Positions 11,144 to 22,797 of a stretch of DNA of 64,000 nucleotides are shown piece by piece (the first letter of the stretch is position 1; each line of letters opens with the position of its first letter). The stretch is from the NCBI GenBank assembly GCA_027475525.1, contig JAMWFC010000090.1, positions 1,302,001 through 1,366,000 of the forward strand, written 5' to 3'. A program made the position numbers and the translations under genes. The notes below the pieces were generated by a model. It had not been told where the DNA came from. It did not search any database and was given only the letters and a program-made list of their open reading frames with translations. Source of the stretch: Macrolepiota albuminosa. Its lineage: Eukaryota > Basidiomycota > Agaricomycetes > Agaricales > Agaricaceae.

Positions 11144-11999
11144 ATGGCTACCCTCGCTCGAACTGCCAAGCCCGCCCACGAGTGGACGAAGGATGATTTA
11201 GCCGCGTACAATATTCGTGTTGTGGAAGAGCCTGCCGAGGTGTTCTTTGGCCGACAACTTCCCGACCTAAATGAGTTGGATGTCGATCCGGATATATTCA
11301 TCCCGTTAGAAGCCAATGGATCCACCACCAGGCGCGCCAATCAATATCAAGTTCAATCCTTTTTACGTTATTTATCCATGACGGAACGGTTGTCCCGTAT
11401 GTTCCTTTCGTTTTAGAGCATCATCTGATGCTTATCGATCTTGGTTCTATGTAGCTGAGGCCTACGTTAATCTATATGCACAAGACCTTCTAAAAGTTCT
11501 TAAGTTTGATGATGAAGACGATGTTGTCCTGGTTGCGCGTGTTCTGCTCCAGTTTATCGTTTGCGGCGACACCTGTCAGGCGAAGCCTGATGTGTGCCTA
11601 CTATCTTTTGACAACATGATTTATTTGCTTGTTCAAGAGGAGAAAGACATCTACCCTGCTGGCGGCGCTCAGGCTCAGCTTATTGCTAAGGCAATCGCTG
11701 CCATTGCACACAATAATAAGAACCGCTTGCATATGGGGTTAGCGGAAATAAATTTGACTATGCCCGCGATTTTGATGATTGGAACAAAGGTGATTTTCTA
11801 CAAGATCCCCGTGAGCGGGAATCTTGTTCGCGCGGTGGGGAAGGGATTGTATCCGGAGGAGGAGACTGTCGTGAAGAAGTGCATGCCTGTTTCCAAGTTT
11901 CGGCCGATGGAAGATGTTGTAACTCGGAGGATAGTTATTCAGCATTGCCTACTTCTTCGCGATGTTGTGAGGGACTTCATGCGCGATGTTACCACTTAA
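11144..11999 (+). CDS. PD-(D/E)XK-like mushroom family protein, copy C
   Basis: Exons 11144-11396 and 11455-11999 with a 58-nt GTATGT...TATGTAG intron give 265 aa, the cleanest of the three paralogues. N-terminal half: HEWTKDDLAAYNIRVVEE and LNELDVDPDIFIPLEANG. C-terminal half: acidic run FDDEDDVV, then Asp130 in KPDVCLL and Glu146-x-Lys148 in LLVQEEK, followed by the helix AQLIAKAIAAIAHNN. This spacing matches the PD-(D/E)XK nuclease core. The protein ends RDVVRDFMRDVTT. No signal peptide or membrane segment. The family appears to be an uncharacterised fungal one; catalytic activity is inferred only. Confidence 0.75.
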
Positions 12000-12207
12000 C
12001 TGCAGTAAATTGACAGGGGCGGAAGGGGTTCGCTGCTTCATTACATACTTTTACAGTACACACATACTTGTCCGCTACGCCTGTTGCATCTAGGGGAACA
12101 ATGTTTGTACTACCTTTTCTTAAAAGATCGTTATTTCTGAATGCTCTTCAATGATGCGAAATCGGTTCACGATGGAGAATTTGTATTCTGTAACTTAATC
12201 CAGCCAC

Positions 12208-12776
12208 CCTCCAACTCCCGGAAAAAACCATGGATAGATAAGTATTAGGCGTTTCTCAGTTCCCAAAATAGGTCATTGAAAACCCATAAGCCTTTTGTAT
12301 TCGAAGCTTGAAGTTCCATCGACATCTCCAACTCACCTGTGGTCCGCGCTTCAGAAACCTCAAATCCAGCCTTCGATTGATTACTACTTATACTTACGAA
12401 TGTAGAGTTATCAGCTGCCCTGTAATGATAATTGTTTTGAACCTCAAAATTCTCAGGACTGCCTTAGGATTAGCGCTAATGGTCCTCGGCGCCCAAGAAC
12501 CACACTCGGCCCACCCCATGCATTGTCCCAACCGATGACCTCAGAAGAGAGTAAGAAGCCTCGTAAGGAAGCGGTGGGTGAACGATTAACAAAAGAACAC
12601 TTTCGGAAATCGTAATGTCGTAGCACACCCGCATGAATCTCTGCGCAATTTGGAAAACCTCGTAATAGAGATTCAGCTCAGCTTGTCAGGGACTTGAACT
12701 TTCATTCAGGCACCACGGCATAAACAGCGAATGTTAAAAGATAAAAAAAATTCTACTATGCAACTCTTGTAGTTTT
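12208..12776. other. Intergenic, nothing recognised
   Basis: Between the palindrome and the SDHC stop codon. Only short open frames without domains. Confidence 0.4.
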
Positions 12777-13535
12777 TTACACGTAGAACGCCAACGCAAG
12801 AGTCGAGAGGGTAGTAGCACCAAGCACGGCGTAACCGGAGCTGTAGCAGCCTTTCACCGTCATGACTAGAAAGTGAGAACATAAGCTATGAAATTAGAAA
12901 GACTTGCAAGATGGGACGTACATTTACCCATGTCCCACGCAAGATGTCTCAGTCCATTGAAGGAGTGGAACGTGAATGGCAGTGCAAGGACAAACTTGCC
13001 AGCGTATTTAACAGCGTCCGGGAGGCCCTTGACGAATTCAATGACGTGAGTACTATCGAATGTGGTGGGGGCGACAAGGTAGGCGAGAGAGAATCCATAG
13101 AGCACTGATTGCCCATTTAGTTTTTATTTTATGGCACGTCACACAAGCACGTACAAACGCTGAGAGCAACTCCAGTAACACGATTAAAGATGGAGGCAAT
13201 CCAGGTTAACTGAGGCTGGTAGATGGTGAAGTGAGGACTAGATGGGCGGTTCAAGCGTTGCTTGTTAAGAATCTGCATCGCTTCAGACACCGAAGTCGAT
13301 GAGGTCTGCACGGTCCTAACGGATTCATGGATTTGGATGAGCCTTTGAGTTACAGTGCTCGTTTTAAATGGGTGCTCACCGTTTTTGCAAGACATTTCGC
13401 AACACAACCTGATTTCTCACTACATAGAATTAAGAACTCAAGAAAGTCCGACAAGAATTTTTACACACAGAGACGGGGCGTGAATGCTACCCTGCGTAGC
13501 GAGGGCCCAAGGCCAAGGACTCGGGTGGTGGACAT
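12777..13535 (-). CDS. SDH3: Succinate dehydrogenase cytochrome b560 subunit (SDHC)
   Basis: Membrane anchor of mitochondrial complex II, which binds haem b and ubiquinone. Five exons splice cleanly: 13469-13535, 13380-13419, 13155-13315, 12922-13104 and 12777-12865, giving 179 aa. Exon 1 encodes an Arg-rich amphipathic start ([17 protein letters not shown]), a mitochondrial presequence. The mature domain begins [19 protein letters not shown], followed by [19 protein letters not shown] (first membrane helix), [21 protein letters not shown] (second helix, with the SDHC signature His136 and His143) and [21 protein letters not shown] (third helix). All introns keep phase and no stop is present, so the gene looks functional. 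Its start codon lies 11 bases from the border of a 1141-bp duplicated segment, so its promoter lies inside that duplication. Confidence 0.93.
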
Positions 13536-14020
13536 AATGAGAGGAGTTGAGAGGACGGGCGTGTTCGCGTCGGAACACTCCGACCCGAATCTCTTCCACA
13601 CACGTGATTTTTGCACCATGATTTTCTGTTCTTTCTCCTCATTCATCGACTTTGTTTTCATTGTTTTACAGCTTTCTTGGAAATAAGAACATTCAGCTAT
13701 AAGAGGTATTTATTCATCCTGTAATCTAGCAAGTCACAGTTGATACAGAAATTTGTCAATTGTACCAATTACTAAGGCAGTAATATGAAGATGAAATGAT
13801 CGAGTGAAAAAGTCAAGTGTAATAAGCGTGATAATATGAAGTCAAGGATGCCGTTGGATTAATGGACATAAAGACAATGATTGCTATGTGCGTGAGCAAT
13901 GTGAATGGGAATGAATGAATGATATATAGTTGAGTAAGACGATGTTGAGACAGAGGAGGGGGCTTCCAAAATACGACGTCAATGCATATGTGATGATGAA
14001 GTTGAAGGCATGTTACAATG

Positions 14021-14072
14021 CTAAAGAGAAGTTAGGCCGATGATCAACCGCTGCCGGGAGAGGCCGACTCAC
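14021..14072 (-). other. Probable 3'-UTR intron of pheromone gene 1
   Basis: Starts GTGAGTCGGCC and ends TCTCTTTAG, 52 nt, located 36 nt after the stop codon of pheromone gene 1. Matching GT...TAG segments follow the pheromone genes at 56418 (56595-56646) and 57515 (57671-57725), which supports a shared untranslated intron. Confidence 0.55.
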
Positions 14073-14108
14073 GTTAGATGCAGCTTCGCTGTGGGAGAGA
14101 GCGAGAGC

Positions 14109-14234
14109 CTATGCAATTACGCAGAAGATCTCCTGATCATTTGAACCCTGTGTTTCCTGGTCCGTGGGTGTTACTGACGTGTTAGGGTCCTCAATGTGTT
14201 CTGAGGCGAAAAGAGTAGATGTGAAAGCGTCCAT
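14109..14234 (-). CDS. Lipopeptide mating-pheromone precursor 1
   Basis: A 41-residue open frame beginning MDAFTSTLFASEHIEDPNTS and ending FCVIA. The C-terminal Cys-Val-Ile-Ala is a farnesylation (CaaX) box. The size, the acidic middle and the CaaX end match basidiomycete B-locus pheromone precursors, which are farnesylated, carboxymethylated, cut at an acidic site and sensed by STE3-type receptors. A TATA-like GTATAAG (14335-14342 on the other strand) lies about 100 nt upstream. The start was chosen because MDAF/MDVF is conserved in all eight copies. Identical in sequence to precursor 2 within the duplicated segment. Confidence 0.85.
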   Translation of the reverse strand: MDAFTSTLFASEHIEDPNTSVTPTDQETQGSNDQEIFCVIA

Positions 14235-14686
14235 GATAAGCTTGTCGAGAGCGGGTAGCTGAGAGCGACTGAGTGTTCTGCTGGTAGGTGGTTGAGAAGC
14301 GCTTGTGGTAAACGCTGTTGGATGCAGGACGTTTCTTATACGGGAGAAACTTATTGTGTTTGCATAGAAATTCTAATTCACCGTGATGCGCTGCGCGCAG
14401 TGTTTATTCATTTGTTCCGGATGCGAAGGACAAAAGTACTCAAGGGATAGTAACCTCTTCCAAGATTAGACAATAAATGGAAGAGAAATGCCGAATAATT
14501 GTCTCATGACTGCGATCACGTTGCATGATCAAAAGAGAAAAAAGAAAACGCCACAAACTCTAGAAATTATTGTTGTGGCCGAGTGACTTGATTTATGTGC
14601 CATCACATTATGATCCTATGACAAGAACAATAGGTGACGCCACAATAAGCTTATTATCTCAAGGACCCATTGTTCATCAGGGCACT

Positions 14687-17600
14687 TATATTATACCAAA
14701 GACTGGCAGAGGAGTTGTGAATGTTGAAAATGCATGTAATTGTATTGGTCAGGTATTTGTCGGCATAAATGTCATTGGACTGACTAGTACTACGATTGAG
14801 TCAAATCAATAATAAACATTTCACAACTACTTTCTATTGTCAAAATCAACTTCAAGTTCGCTACCATCCTTTAACTCAGATTTGTTCAACTATTCATCTG
14901 CGTCACTACTGTGGCTTATGTAAATACAAATGAGTCAACATAATAGAAGGCACACATACTTATAATATGAGTGACGTGAGGGTCCAGGGGATGACATAGT
15001 CTGGCAAGATGGTCTAATGCATGGCAATGATCCATGGTGCAATGTTCTGATGCGTGGCTGCTCACTAGAACCAGTGTAAGCATTGATTCAGAGTGGATTG
15101 ATTGATAAACATACTCTTCGAATTCAGGCAACTCAATGGCGTCCTGAATTTCCAGGTAGTTGAGTTGATCTGGGCGTCTTGTGCTAAGAAACTCGGTACT
15201 GTAAAGGTTACGAGGCAGCCTCATAATGGGGCCATCCTGAGTGAGTGGTGGGCTGCTCTTGCACTTTCTCATTCTGAAAGGCTTCCCAGACCGATTATTG
15301 CCATAGTTGTTTAGAGTCTCTTGATAACTGTCAATAAATCAGAGAAGTTCTGTGATGTGCTCATTTCGCCAGGGCCTGTGCCGAATAGTGAAGGTGTCTG
15401 GTTCATCTTCAGTTTCATCAGAACTCTGTCCTTCCGTCCCAAGTGTAAGAACAAGCTGAAGAAGTAATTCCCAGATAGCACGGTCAGGCTGTTTAAGCCC
15501 TTCTCTGCAGATCTCCTCTTGAGAGTTGAAAAGCTGTGTTGCTAAGCTGATAGCCAAAGTTCATAGCTCTACAAAAGTAAATAACTTACGTTGAACTGAC
15601 GATGCTGCACACGACCCTTTGCTAATGTGATCTGGTGCTGCCTCTCCGCTCGTTGAGTTGCTTGTTCCTCAGTCTCGTTAAATCGAGGAGTTTGACGTCT
15701 AAGCTCCTTCTTAAGGGTTACTAGACGCTGGAAAAAGTGGTTCTCTATGCTCTCCCTTGTCTCACCATTCAGTCCATGGCCAGCGGCCAGGATCTCATCT
15801 GTGAACTGTTCAGCTAAGGATTTGTTCCATGGACTCCATATCTCATTCCAGTAAGGGCAAAATGGAGTCAACAAAGGGGCAGGGATCAGTCCATGGTCAA
15901 AATCATCAACTTCACCAGGTCAGCCCAGGGTATGTGTCAAAATTTGATGAACGCTGCACAGAAGGGCCTATATTGTTGTCCTGTGAGGCCTGAGCAGAAC
16001 CTGTAGTGCTCGATACATGATAGGAAGTAGAGGAGGCAATTTGTGCTTCAAGGTGCTACTCATGTAGTTAGAAATAAGCTTTTTTAATGATTTAACTTAA
16101 ACTCGCCTCAACTTGAGCTCAAAGATCTGTAATGACCTCAGTATCGTAGCTCAAAATAGATTGAAAGGCTTCTTCAGAATGAGAAGCTGCTGTGGCAGAA
16201 CTGCGAGCTTGCTCAGCCAAATTCTCCTCCTATTGGAAAGAATCAATAATACTCTTTATTGAGAGAGAGTGCATACCTGAGCTTGGGCTTGCTCAAGTTC
16301 TCGAATTTTGCTTTCCATCTCTTCATGGATAATAGTGGAACTTTGCTGGTGCTCTTCTTCCATGCGGTCCATTTGAGCTTGAAGAGATTGTTCATGGAGA
16401 TGAGCTTGTTCATCTAAGTGCCACTGGACTTCAACTGCAATTCAAGCTGAGAGGTCTTGTTGTTCTAGCTGAAGTTGTTGCTTGTGTTCTTGTAAATCCT
16501 GCCAGTGGTGTTCCTAACCTCAGCTAATTTGTATCATCTGCATACAATTCACGCTCACCTGAGTCCTCATTTGTTCCAGTTCTTGGATTCTATTTTCCAG
16601 TTCTTCGCGAGTCCTTATGAGCTCTACAGCTTGCTGCTGGTGTTCCTCCTCTGCTCGACGCATCTCAGACTGATGTAAGTCATGATCACACTTGAGTTCT
16701 TGCAGCCGCTGGTGAGTAGTCTCCTCCATTTGTACCAAAATGATTTGGCGCTCCTGCTGAATTTGCTCCTCAAGCTCCTGTTGGTAACGCTGCTGATGCT
16801 CTTCAAAGGCCTGTTGCAATCGTTGCTCATACTCGCGTGTAAGTCGACGTTCAGTATCCTGGATCTGCTCAAGTTCCTGAAGTGCATTATCTCGCTCTTC
16901 CAAAGCTGCCACAAGTAGTTGGGAATGATTTTCAGATACCTGCACGTTGCTGGCTATGAGAGACAAGGGTTGAATGTGTGCTTCACTAGAGGATGTCACA
17001 TCCAGGGCTTGAGTAACCTCTGCTAATTCCTCCACTGCTGAATTTCTTGCACTGACAGCGGCCTGAAGTTGGGATGACATTTTGTTGTATATTCCTCTTG
17101 CCCTCCAGGCAGTTGCTACCTGTTCTTGCTGCATCTGATGGATAATTGTTGAGCAACAGATTATTGGAAAGTAAGTAAGAATACACTCACCTCATGCAGC
17201 TGATTGCTCAATGCATTGGCCCTAACTCGCTCCTCATCTAGCCGGATTGAAAGCTAGATTACAGGGGAAGATGAGTAGTCAGTCTGATAGCCAAAAATGG
17301 ACAACTTTTACCTGATTATTCTGAAGACGAAGCTGAGGATCTTGGATGACCCTTATTTTAATGCGATGACTGTAACTCTGTTGGAAAGAAGCAATCAGCA
17401 CTGAAGTATATGTCAGCTTACATATACTTACTCTGTCTGCAGTGATCTCACTGTTTCCATCTTCAGTTGACACACTGTTATCTGAGCCACTATCTCTTCG
17501 CTTTCGAATCAACAATTGCTGCACATTCAAGGTAAATAATGCCATGCAAAGTCAAAGATAGTATTTCTCACTCACTCAAGAGTTGGATGTTCCAGGAATG

Positions 17601-18292
17601 CTCGATTGAGCTGCGGATGAAACTTCTTCTACAATCTCCATATTGGCAGACTGCTGATTGTAATACACGTTATAACTTTGTTGTTTTGAGAAAAAAAAAG
17701 ATGTACTTGCCTTATACGCCATTGCACCTATGGATAAAGGTTTGCCAGAAGGCAAGCCCTGCAGATCAGAGTCCTCTACCTCCTCAATTGTTGGCAAAGC
17801 ATTGCCACTGCCAGAATGACCATTTTGAGGACTTTCAGAAGTATTGTTGAGTGACTGGACATCCTGAAGGAGGAGACGGCTTCTGAAGAAGAAGTTGAAA
17901 GACATTGAAAATGCGTCTGTATGAGTTTGGACATGGGGATTTGTTACTAATAAAGGCGTTTTTTTGCCAGGTGTGCGGCATTTTATACAAGATCCTGGTA
18001 CATAGTAAGTGTGCCTGACGGCCATTGAAAAGTATGCCTAGACTCACTTGATTGCTTTGAACATTGTATGCAGCGAAGAAAGTCAAGAGATGCCGGTGTC
18101 TGTAGCTCTGAGTACAAGGTGTGTGTTGTGTCAAAAAGGAGCTATCATTGCGTAATCGTGTCATGACAAGCCTTATTTAGATATTGATATATTTGTTGCA
18201 CCTTAGAAGCAATGCACCTGGGCCGCCGTCTTGTACTTTACCGACTGCAGTCTGGACATTGACACTCTGGTTGGAATGCCTTGTACTCAACC
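14687..18292 (-). repeat. Left inverted arm of composite element
   Basis: Complement of the right arm 30345-34762 at very high identity (a shared 204-codon frame differs at two residues). It lacks about 810 bp present in the right arm; the junction is near 15920, corresponding to right-arm positions of about 32720-33530. Confidence 0.92.
14916..18025 (-). pseudogene. Coiled-coil protein gene, left-arm copy with internal deletion
   Basis: Mirror copy of the right-arm gene at 30612-34533, transcribed from the core outwards. The long coiled-coil exon (16520-17134) is nearly identical. The deletion at about 15920 removes the Ser/Thr/Pro-rich exons and part of the exon preceding PFCPYWNEIWSPWNKS, so this copy cannot make the full protein. 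The terminal exon (14916-15272) with the motif TRRPDQLNYLEIQDAIELPEF is intact. Family not recognised. Confidence 0.6.
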
Positions 18293-18672
18293 ACAAATCG
18301 TGTCTGATCTCAGGTGAATTCTCATCTTACTGCTGCCTTGCAAGGTTAGTAGTTGAATGTTGAATCAGAGAAGCGACAACAGTGGACTCAGAGAAAGACA
18401 ACACGTGGATCATGAGGGGAAAGCATGGCACAGACGTGTTAGCAAGAGAGATGTTCCTATGAGCAGCTGCCTTACACATATATGTATGGCTAAAAGCTGA
18501 GAAGGGCACTTGGACTTGGGAAGAAAGTGATTCAGAACATTACGTCTTTGTGTTAGCTGTATTTCTCGGACCAGGTGACTTCTAACGACATCAATGTATA
18601 TGCTATCCCACTAGAAATATCTGCAAAGCCTAAAACAGAACTTCCTGATTGGACTTGTGAGCGAGTTGACAT
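18293..18672. other. Core edge of composite element, no gene
   Basis: Between the left arm and the transposase stop. Only a 60-codon open frame without a recognisable domain. Confidence 0.35.
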
Positions 18673-21600
18673 TCAGAAAAATAACACACTCACTCGGGAC
18701 AAGGATATTACAACGGTTGCATCCTTCCCCTCCCAGGATAACCAATGTTGAGCGACATGGGTCTTGACATCATCAAGACGGCAAACCTCTACCTGTGACT
18801 CGAACTCAGTTCCCCAGAGTTTTGCACGAAGATGAGGGAACTTTGAGTAGGGATCGTCTTGGACGTCAATTGGTTTGAGTGACCGCCCTACCAACCATCT
18901 CCCTTGTAGATTTCTGTTGACGGAATCTTCAAACTCCACAATGGTGTCGATGCAGAATGGAACATTAGAGTTGACGTGGAAGATGGTGCTATTTCCCCTA
19001 TGACACCTTAACAAAGTGAAGGATTGGTTGTTGATCATCACTTGGTTTGAGAATAGTGCACGAGATGGGATAGTGATATCGGAGCCTAGTGCTTTTATTA
19101 AAGCCATTTGCAAAGAGTCAGAAAGAGTTTCATATTTGCGGTTAGGGCATAAATGTGAATTCTCATCTGAGTCATTATTGTCAAAAGTCAAATCAATGGC
19201 GGTATCCTGAACATCCAAAGGGCTATGGATGTCAGAGGGCACAAGTGACTTAAACATATTATAGCATGTCAGAATTGGCTGGGGACAAGTTGCCTTGGTA
19301 AAGAATGCACGAAGATTTGTCAAAGAATGCCATGACTGGGAGATTGTTTCTTCATACTCACCTAAGAATGTCATAAACCATTAGCTATAGCAGGAAACAA
19401 ATAAGCATGTTGTAATCCTACTCACCCTCCTTATAGTTGGTCAAGAAGCATTGCAGGATGCCGATCACGTGCTTATATGGATATGCCCACCAACCATGTA
19501 CAGGGCCATACAGAAGGAGATATTCTGGGAGGTGAAGAGCAACATGGTGGTTTGGGTGACACTTATAATCTGGAAACAAGGTTTTCAGTTGTTTGCGGTA
19601 TTCGAGCATGTGGATCATTTGAGCTGATGTGATCTGTGAAGAAGCAATGATGATTGCAGATAAGAGATGCATAGTCAGTTGAAGGAGTTCACGTCGACGC
19701 CGCAACCTGGCACCCTCAGAGGTTGGATTACTCCATAGTCGTATCAAAGTCACTGGAAGGTATAACGAGCTGATAATCTGCCACTGGTCAGATTTAAGTT
19801 TGCCACATGACGGCATTCCAAGTGCTCTCGGAGGTGACTGAATCCACGAAGGCTTAACCAGATTCTCTATATCTTCCCATAATGCCTCCATTTCATTGGT
19901 TGTGAAAACAATCCCATGTTGAAGAGCATGGCGAGGATGGTTGTCTTCACTCCCTTCAAGAGTTTGACTTCGTTTCATGCGCTAGACACAGCTGAAGTTA
20001 GTATTTGTGTGAAAGGTTGAAAAAAACATTGCTTACCCAGTCAAGTAGCCGTTCGGCAACATGCACCTTTGTGAGTGGTTTGATTGGAAATGGTAAAGAC
20101 GTATCCTTGCCTTTAGCATTGACTGTTGGCGAGATGCAATGAATACCCTTTGCAACATAGATTAATGAGCCTAGGTGGACATTACTCCACCGCTTGACTG
20201 TCTGCTTCATGACAGCATGATCGTTCTGGTCAAATTCCAATGGTGCCTCCAACCATGCAATGATTTTGCGAATGCTTGACTGCTCCTGAGGAGTTGTTGG
20301 AAGGGGATTTTGAGGAGATTCAGGAATTTCAACATGGAGTGCTTCCTCACAAGGACTGTGATGTTGTCTGGAGGTGTCATAACCAAGGACTCCTTGAAAG
20401 TGTTCCTTCATCAATCCAAGAAATAAATTGTGCATTGGATCAATAACAAGGAAACGTGCAGGTTCATAATAGGGAAGGCGGAGAAGTTCTGACCACCGAA
20501 TCCCAGACATATCGAAAGACCTCCGCGCAGCTGTATTTGAAGGTGCCAATTTCCATCTATCAGCAAGTCTGCGACATTCTTCATTTGTCCGACGGATCCA
20601 GGATTCAACATTGATATCATCAAACGTATGGTTGAATTTGTTGCACCAGCAGACAGAGCAGAAATATCGATGACTATGAGATGAGAAGCCACCAACTTTT
20701 TGAGCTGCAGGTAGGTCACAGACTATAGCAATCAGAGCAGCCAATATAAAGCGGCCTGAATTGTATTTAGCCGTGCGCGTAAAGAAAATCCCTTCCCACA
20801 GTTCAACAAAGGCATCAACCAATGGGTGCAGATATGGGTTGATCTGTGACGTTGATGGTTCCCCAGATATGATCTCTGCAAGAAACATGTTCTCCAGCTT
20901 GTTTTGGATTTCAATCGGTAGATTGAGGCATGAGACTGTTACTGCGCCAATAGATACCTTCTTTCCTGCTGCTCTGTTTCCTAGAGGATTAAAGAAATCC
21001 ATACTCAACGCAAATACATAGCGACCAGCATTGTTTCCTCCTGATACACTGAAGTGTGTAGCTCCATCTGGCCCTCTGAAATTCTGGATGACCGAACCCT
21101 GAAAAATGTCCTTCAGAAGTCTGTCAGGAGATTTGTTATTCATTCACTTCCAAGAACCATCCATTAGATCTTCGAATCCTCGACGTGAAAGAAGCCCTGT
21201 GAGCCAGTCTTTAAAGTTGTACGCAATGTATGGCTTGATTGGAGTGTAGACTGTATGACCATCAATCATTTTTTGGTGAACAAGAACTCCATTACAAGCA
21301 GAGTTACCATAGGTCTTATGTCTACAAACTCTAGGATACACAGGAATACCATCATAGATAGTAGGTGCGTAGATTTCGTGACATTTGGAACAAGTGGCAT
21401 AGATTGTCTTCTTGCCTTCAAGATTGAACTGGCCTGTGACAGTTTGAATATCGCGCGGAAAGCTGCTGAGTATCGACTGGAAGTAGGGAAGGCTTTCAAT
21501 ATTTTGAAGGAAGGGTTGAACACCTAGGACAGATATGGCAAGGTCGTTGACAAGGGAAATTGCCTTGAGGACAGTTGTCTGGATGATGAGGCAAGTGACA

Positions 21601-22132
21601 TCAAGCAACCAAGAACAACCTCTCCGAGGTAGGTTGAGGATGACACTGCAGCAAACAACTATAAGAAGCGACAATTGCACCAGGGGCTTGACATGTCAGA
21701 GGTTATCATGGAAGTGGTGGACTAGATTTTCAACTGAGAATTCATACGATGATACAGTATTCAATGAGAACTCACCTGTATCATATTCTCTTCTAGACGG
21801 CATTTTGTTAATAGCCTCCTTCCTTGCTACTTCAGTCCAAAAAACCTTGGTTTTTTCGAGTGTCTGTAAGGAATCTGCAATCTTGTCCTTCAATTGTCTG
21901 TGAATCTCCAGTAACGATCCATCACCACCACAGCCCTCTTGAACCAACTTGAGTTTATCCTAATACACGATCCAATCTCATGGAGGTCCTTGAGGACACT
22001 TCCTGCACTGCGCTGGAGTCCTGGAATTGCGAGCTCTTCAGTATCTCGAATGTGACGTTGTAGTCGAACCTCTATTTCCTCCATACACAACAAGGATTGC
22101 TGACCAGGCATTGCATGATTTGACATTGTCAA
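18673..22132 (-). pseudogene. Tnp2-type transposase (CACTA/Plavaka-like), probably inactive
   Basis: Spliced minus-strand gene with exons around 21144-22132 (N-terminal, several pieces), 19998-21143, 19418-19978 and 18673-19374. The introns after ERLLDW and after NYKEG are intact GT-AG and keep the frame. Tnp2 hallmarks: GPDGATHFSVSGG, ALSMDFFNPLGN, CDLPAAQKVGGFSSHSHRYF with the Cys pair CSVCW, the segment FLVIDPMHNLFLGLMKEHF, and PVHGWWAYPYKHVIGILQ. A TGA at 21144-21146, directly before MNNKSPDRLL, interrupts an otherwise continuous frame, so this copy is probably dead unless an unrecognised intron removes it. Probable mobilising enzyme of the composite element. Confidence 0.72.
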
Positions 22133-22797
22133 TGGGTATGTCCGACCTCAAACCAAAGAAGCAACAATGTCCACTTCCTGAGACTGAATGACTTCCCTGT
22201 GTGCTGTTTCAAGCAGCTGTTGAACTCCACTGTCCCTAATCTTTGCTGCCGAAAATTCCTCCGTTAAATTTGCAAGTCGATCATCATCTTGATGTTTCTT
22301 CCAGACTCAAGGAGGGTGGTTGGCTTTTCCATTGGTGTCCAATGCTTTGCGACAACCATGGGAAATACACTGGCACAATTTGGGTGGCATATGATGGTAT
22401 CAATGCAGTGGTGCCCTTCATTAACTGAATGAAGTGTTGGAAGAACAAGGGACTTCAGATTACTTAAAGGGGTAATCAGTCTCCAACCATCGTTATAATA
22501 ATATTAATATTTGGATTGTTTTATATTGCACATCATGCAGCACTAGAGTAGACACTATTCACTTAACATCAACCAGATATTTCTTAAATGTCTCTACCCA
22601 ACCCAGTTGGGCACGAATATCCATACATCCTTACGCTTCCAAGTAAAACTGCTTCCAGGAGTTAGTAATGTGGGTGGCAGGTAATTTACAGTCCAAAAAC
22701 GCTGCTTGCATTTGTTATCCCTTGATTTCTAGCAAAGAGGGCATTTCTCACCTGACCTTTCCACAATATGTACTTAAAGGTGAGATCGGCTGAGACC
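22133..22797. other. Degenerate stretch upstream of Tnp2
   Basis: Broken minus-strand frames (with a Cys/His-containing segment around 22300-22420) that may be the decayed N-terminus of the transposase. Nothing certain. Confidence 0.3.

Larger units (their letters stand above)
8908..12207. repeat. 3.3-kb imperfect palindrome carrying paired genes
   Basis: The sequence from about 8908 rightwards matches the complement of the sequence from about 12207 leftwards: both outer ends share the GGATTAAGTTACAGAATAC-type segment, and the gene copies B and C are mirror images. Arms are roughly 1.5-1.6 kb with scattered substitutions and small indels. The centre is AT-rich. This is a local inverted duplication, older than the 1141-bp repeats elsewhere in the window. 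Confidence 0.85.
13546..14686. repeat. 1141-bp direct repeat, copy 1
   Basis: Matches 37519-38659 with a constant offset of 23973 and no indel that I could find; one substitution was noted (CTGCCGGG versus CTGTCGGG). It holds the SDHC 5' flank and a pheromone precursor gene. Its right edge coincides exactly with the left end of the composite element at 14687. Confidence 0.95.

Noticed and set aside
16682..16918. Leucine-rich 78-codon frame that looks like membrane helices (also at 31719-31955)
   Set aside because: It is the antisense of the Glu/Gln-rich coiled-coil exon; CTC/TTG complements of GAG/CAA give artificial Leu runs.
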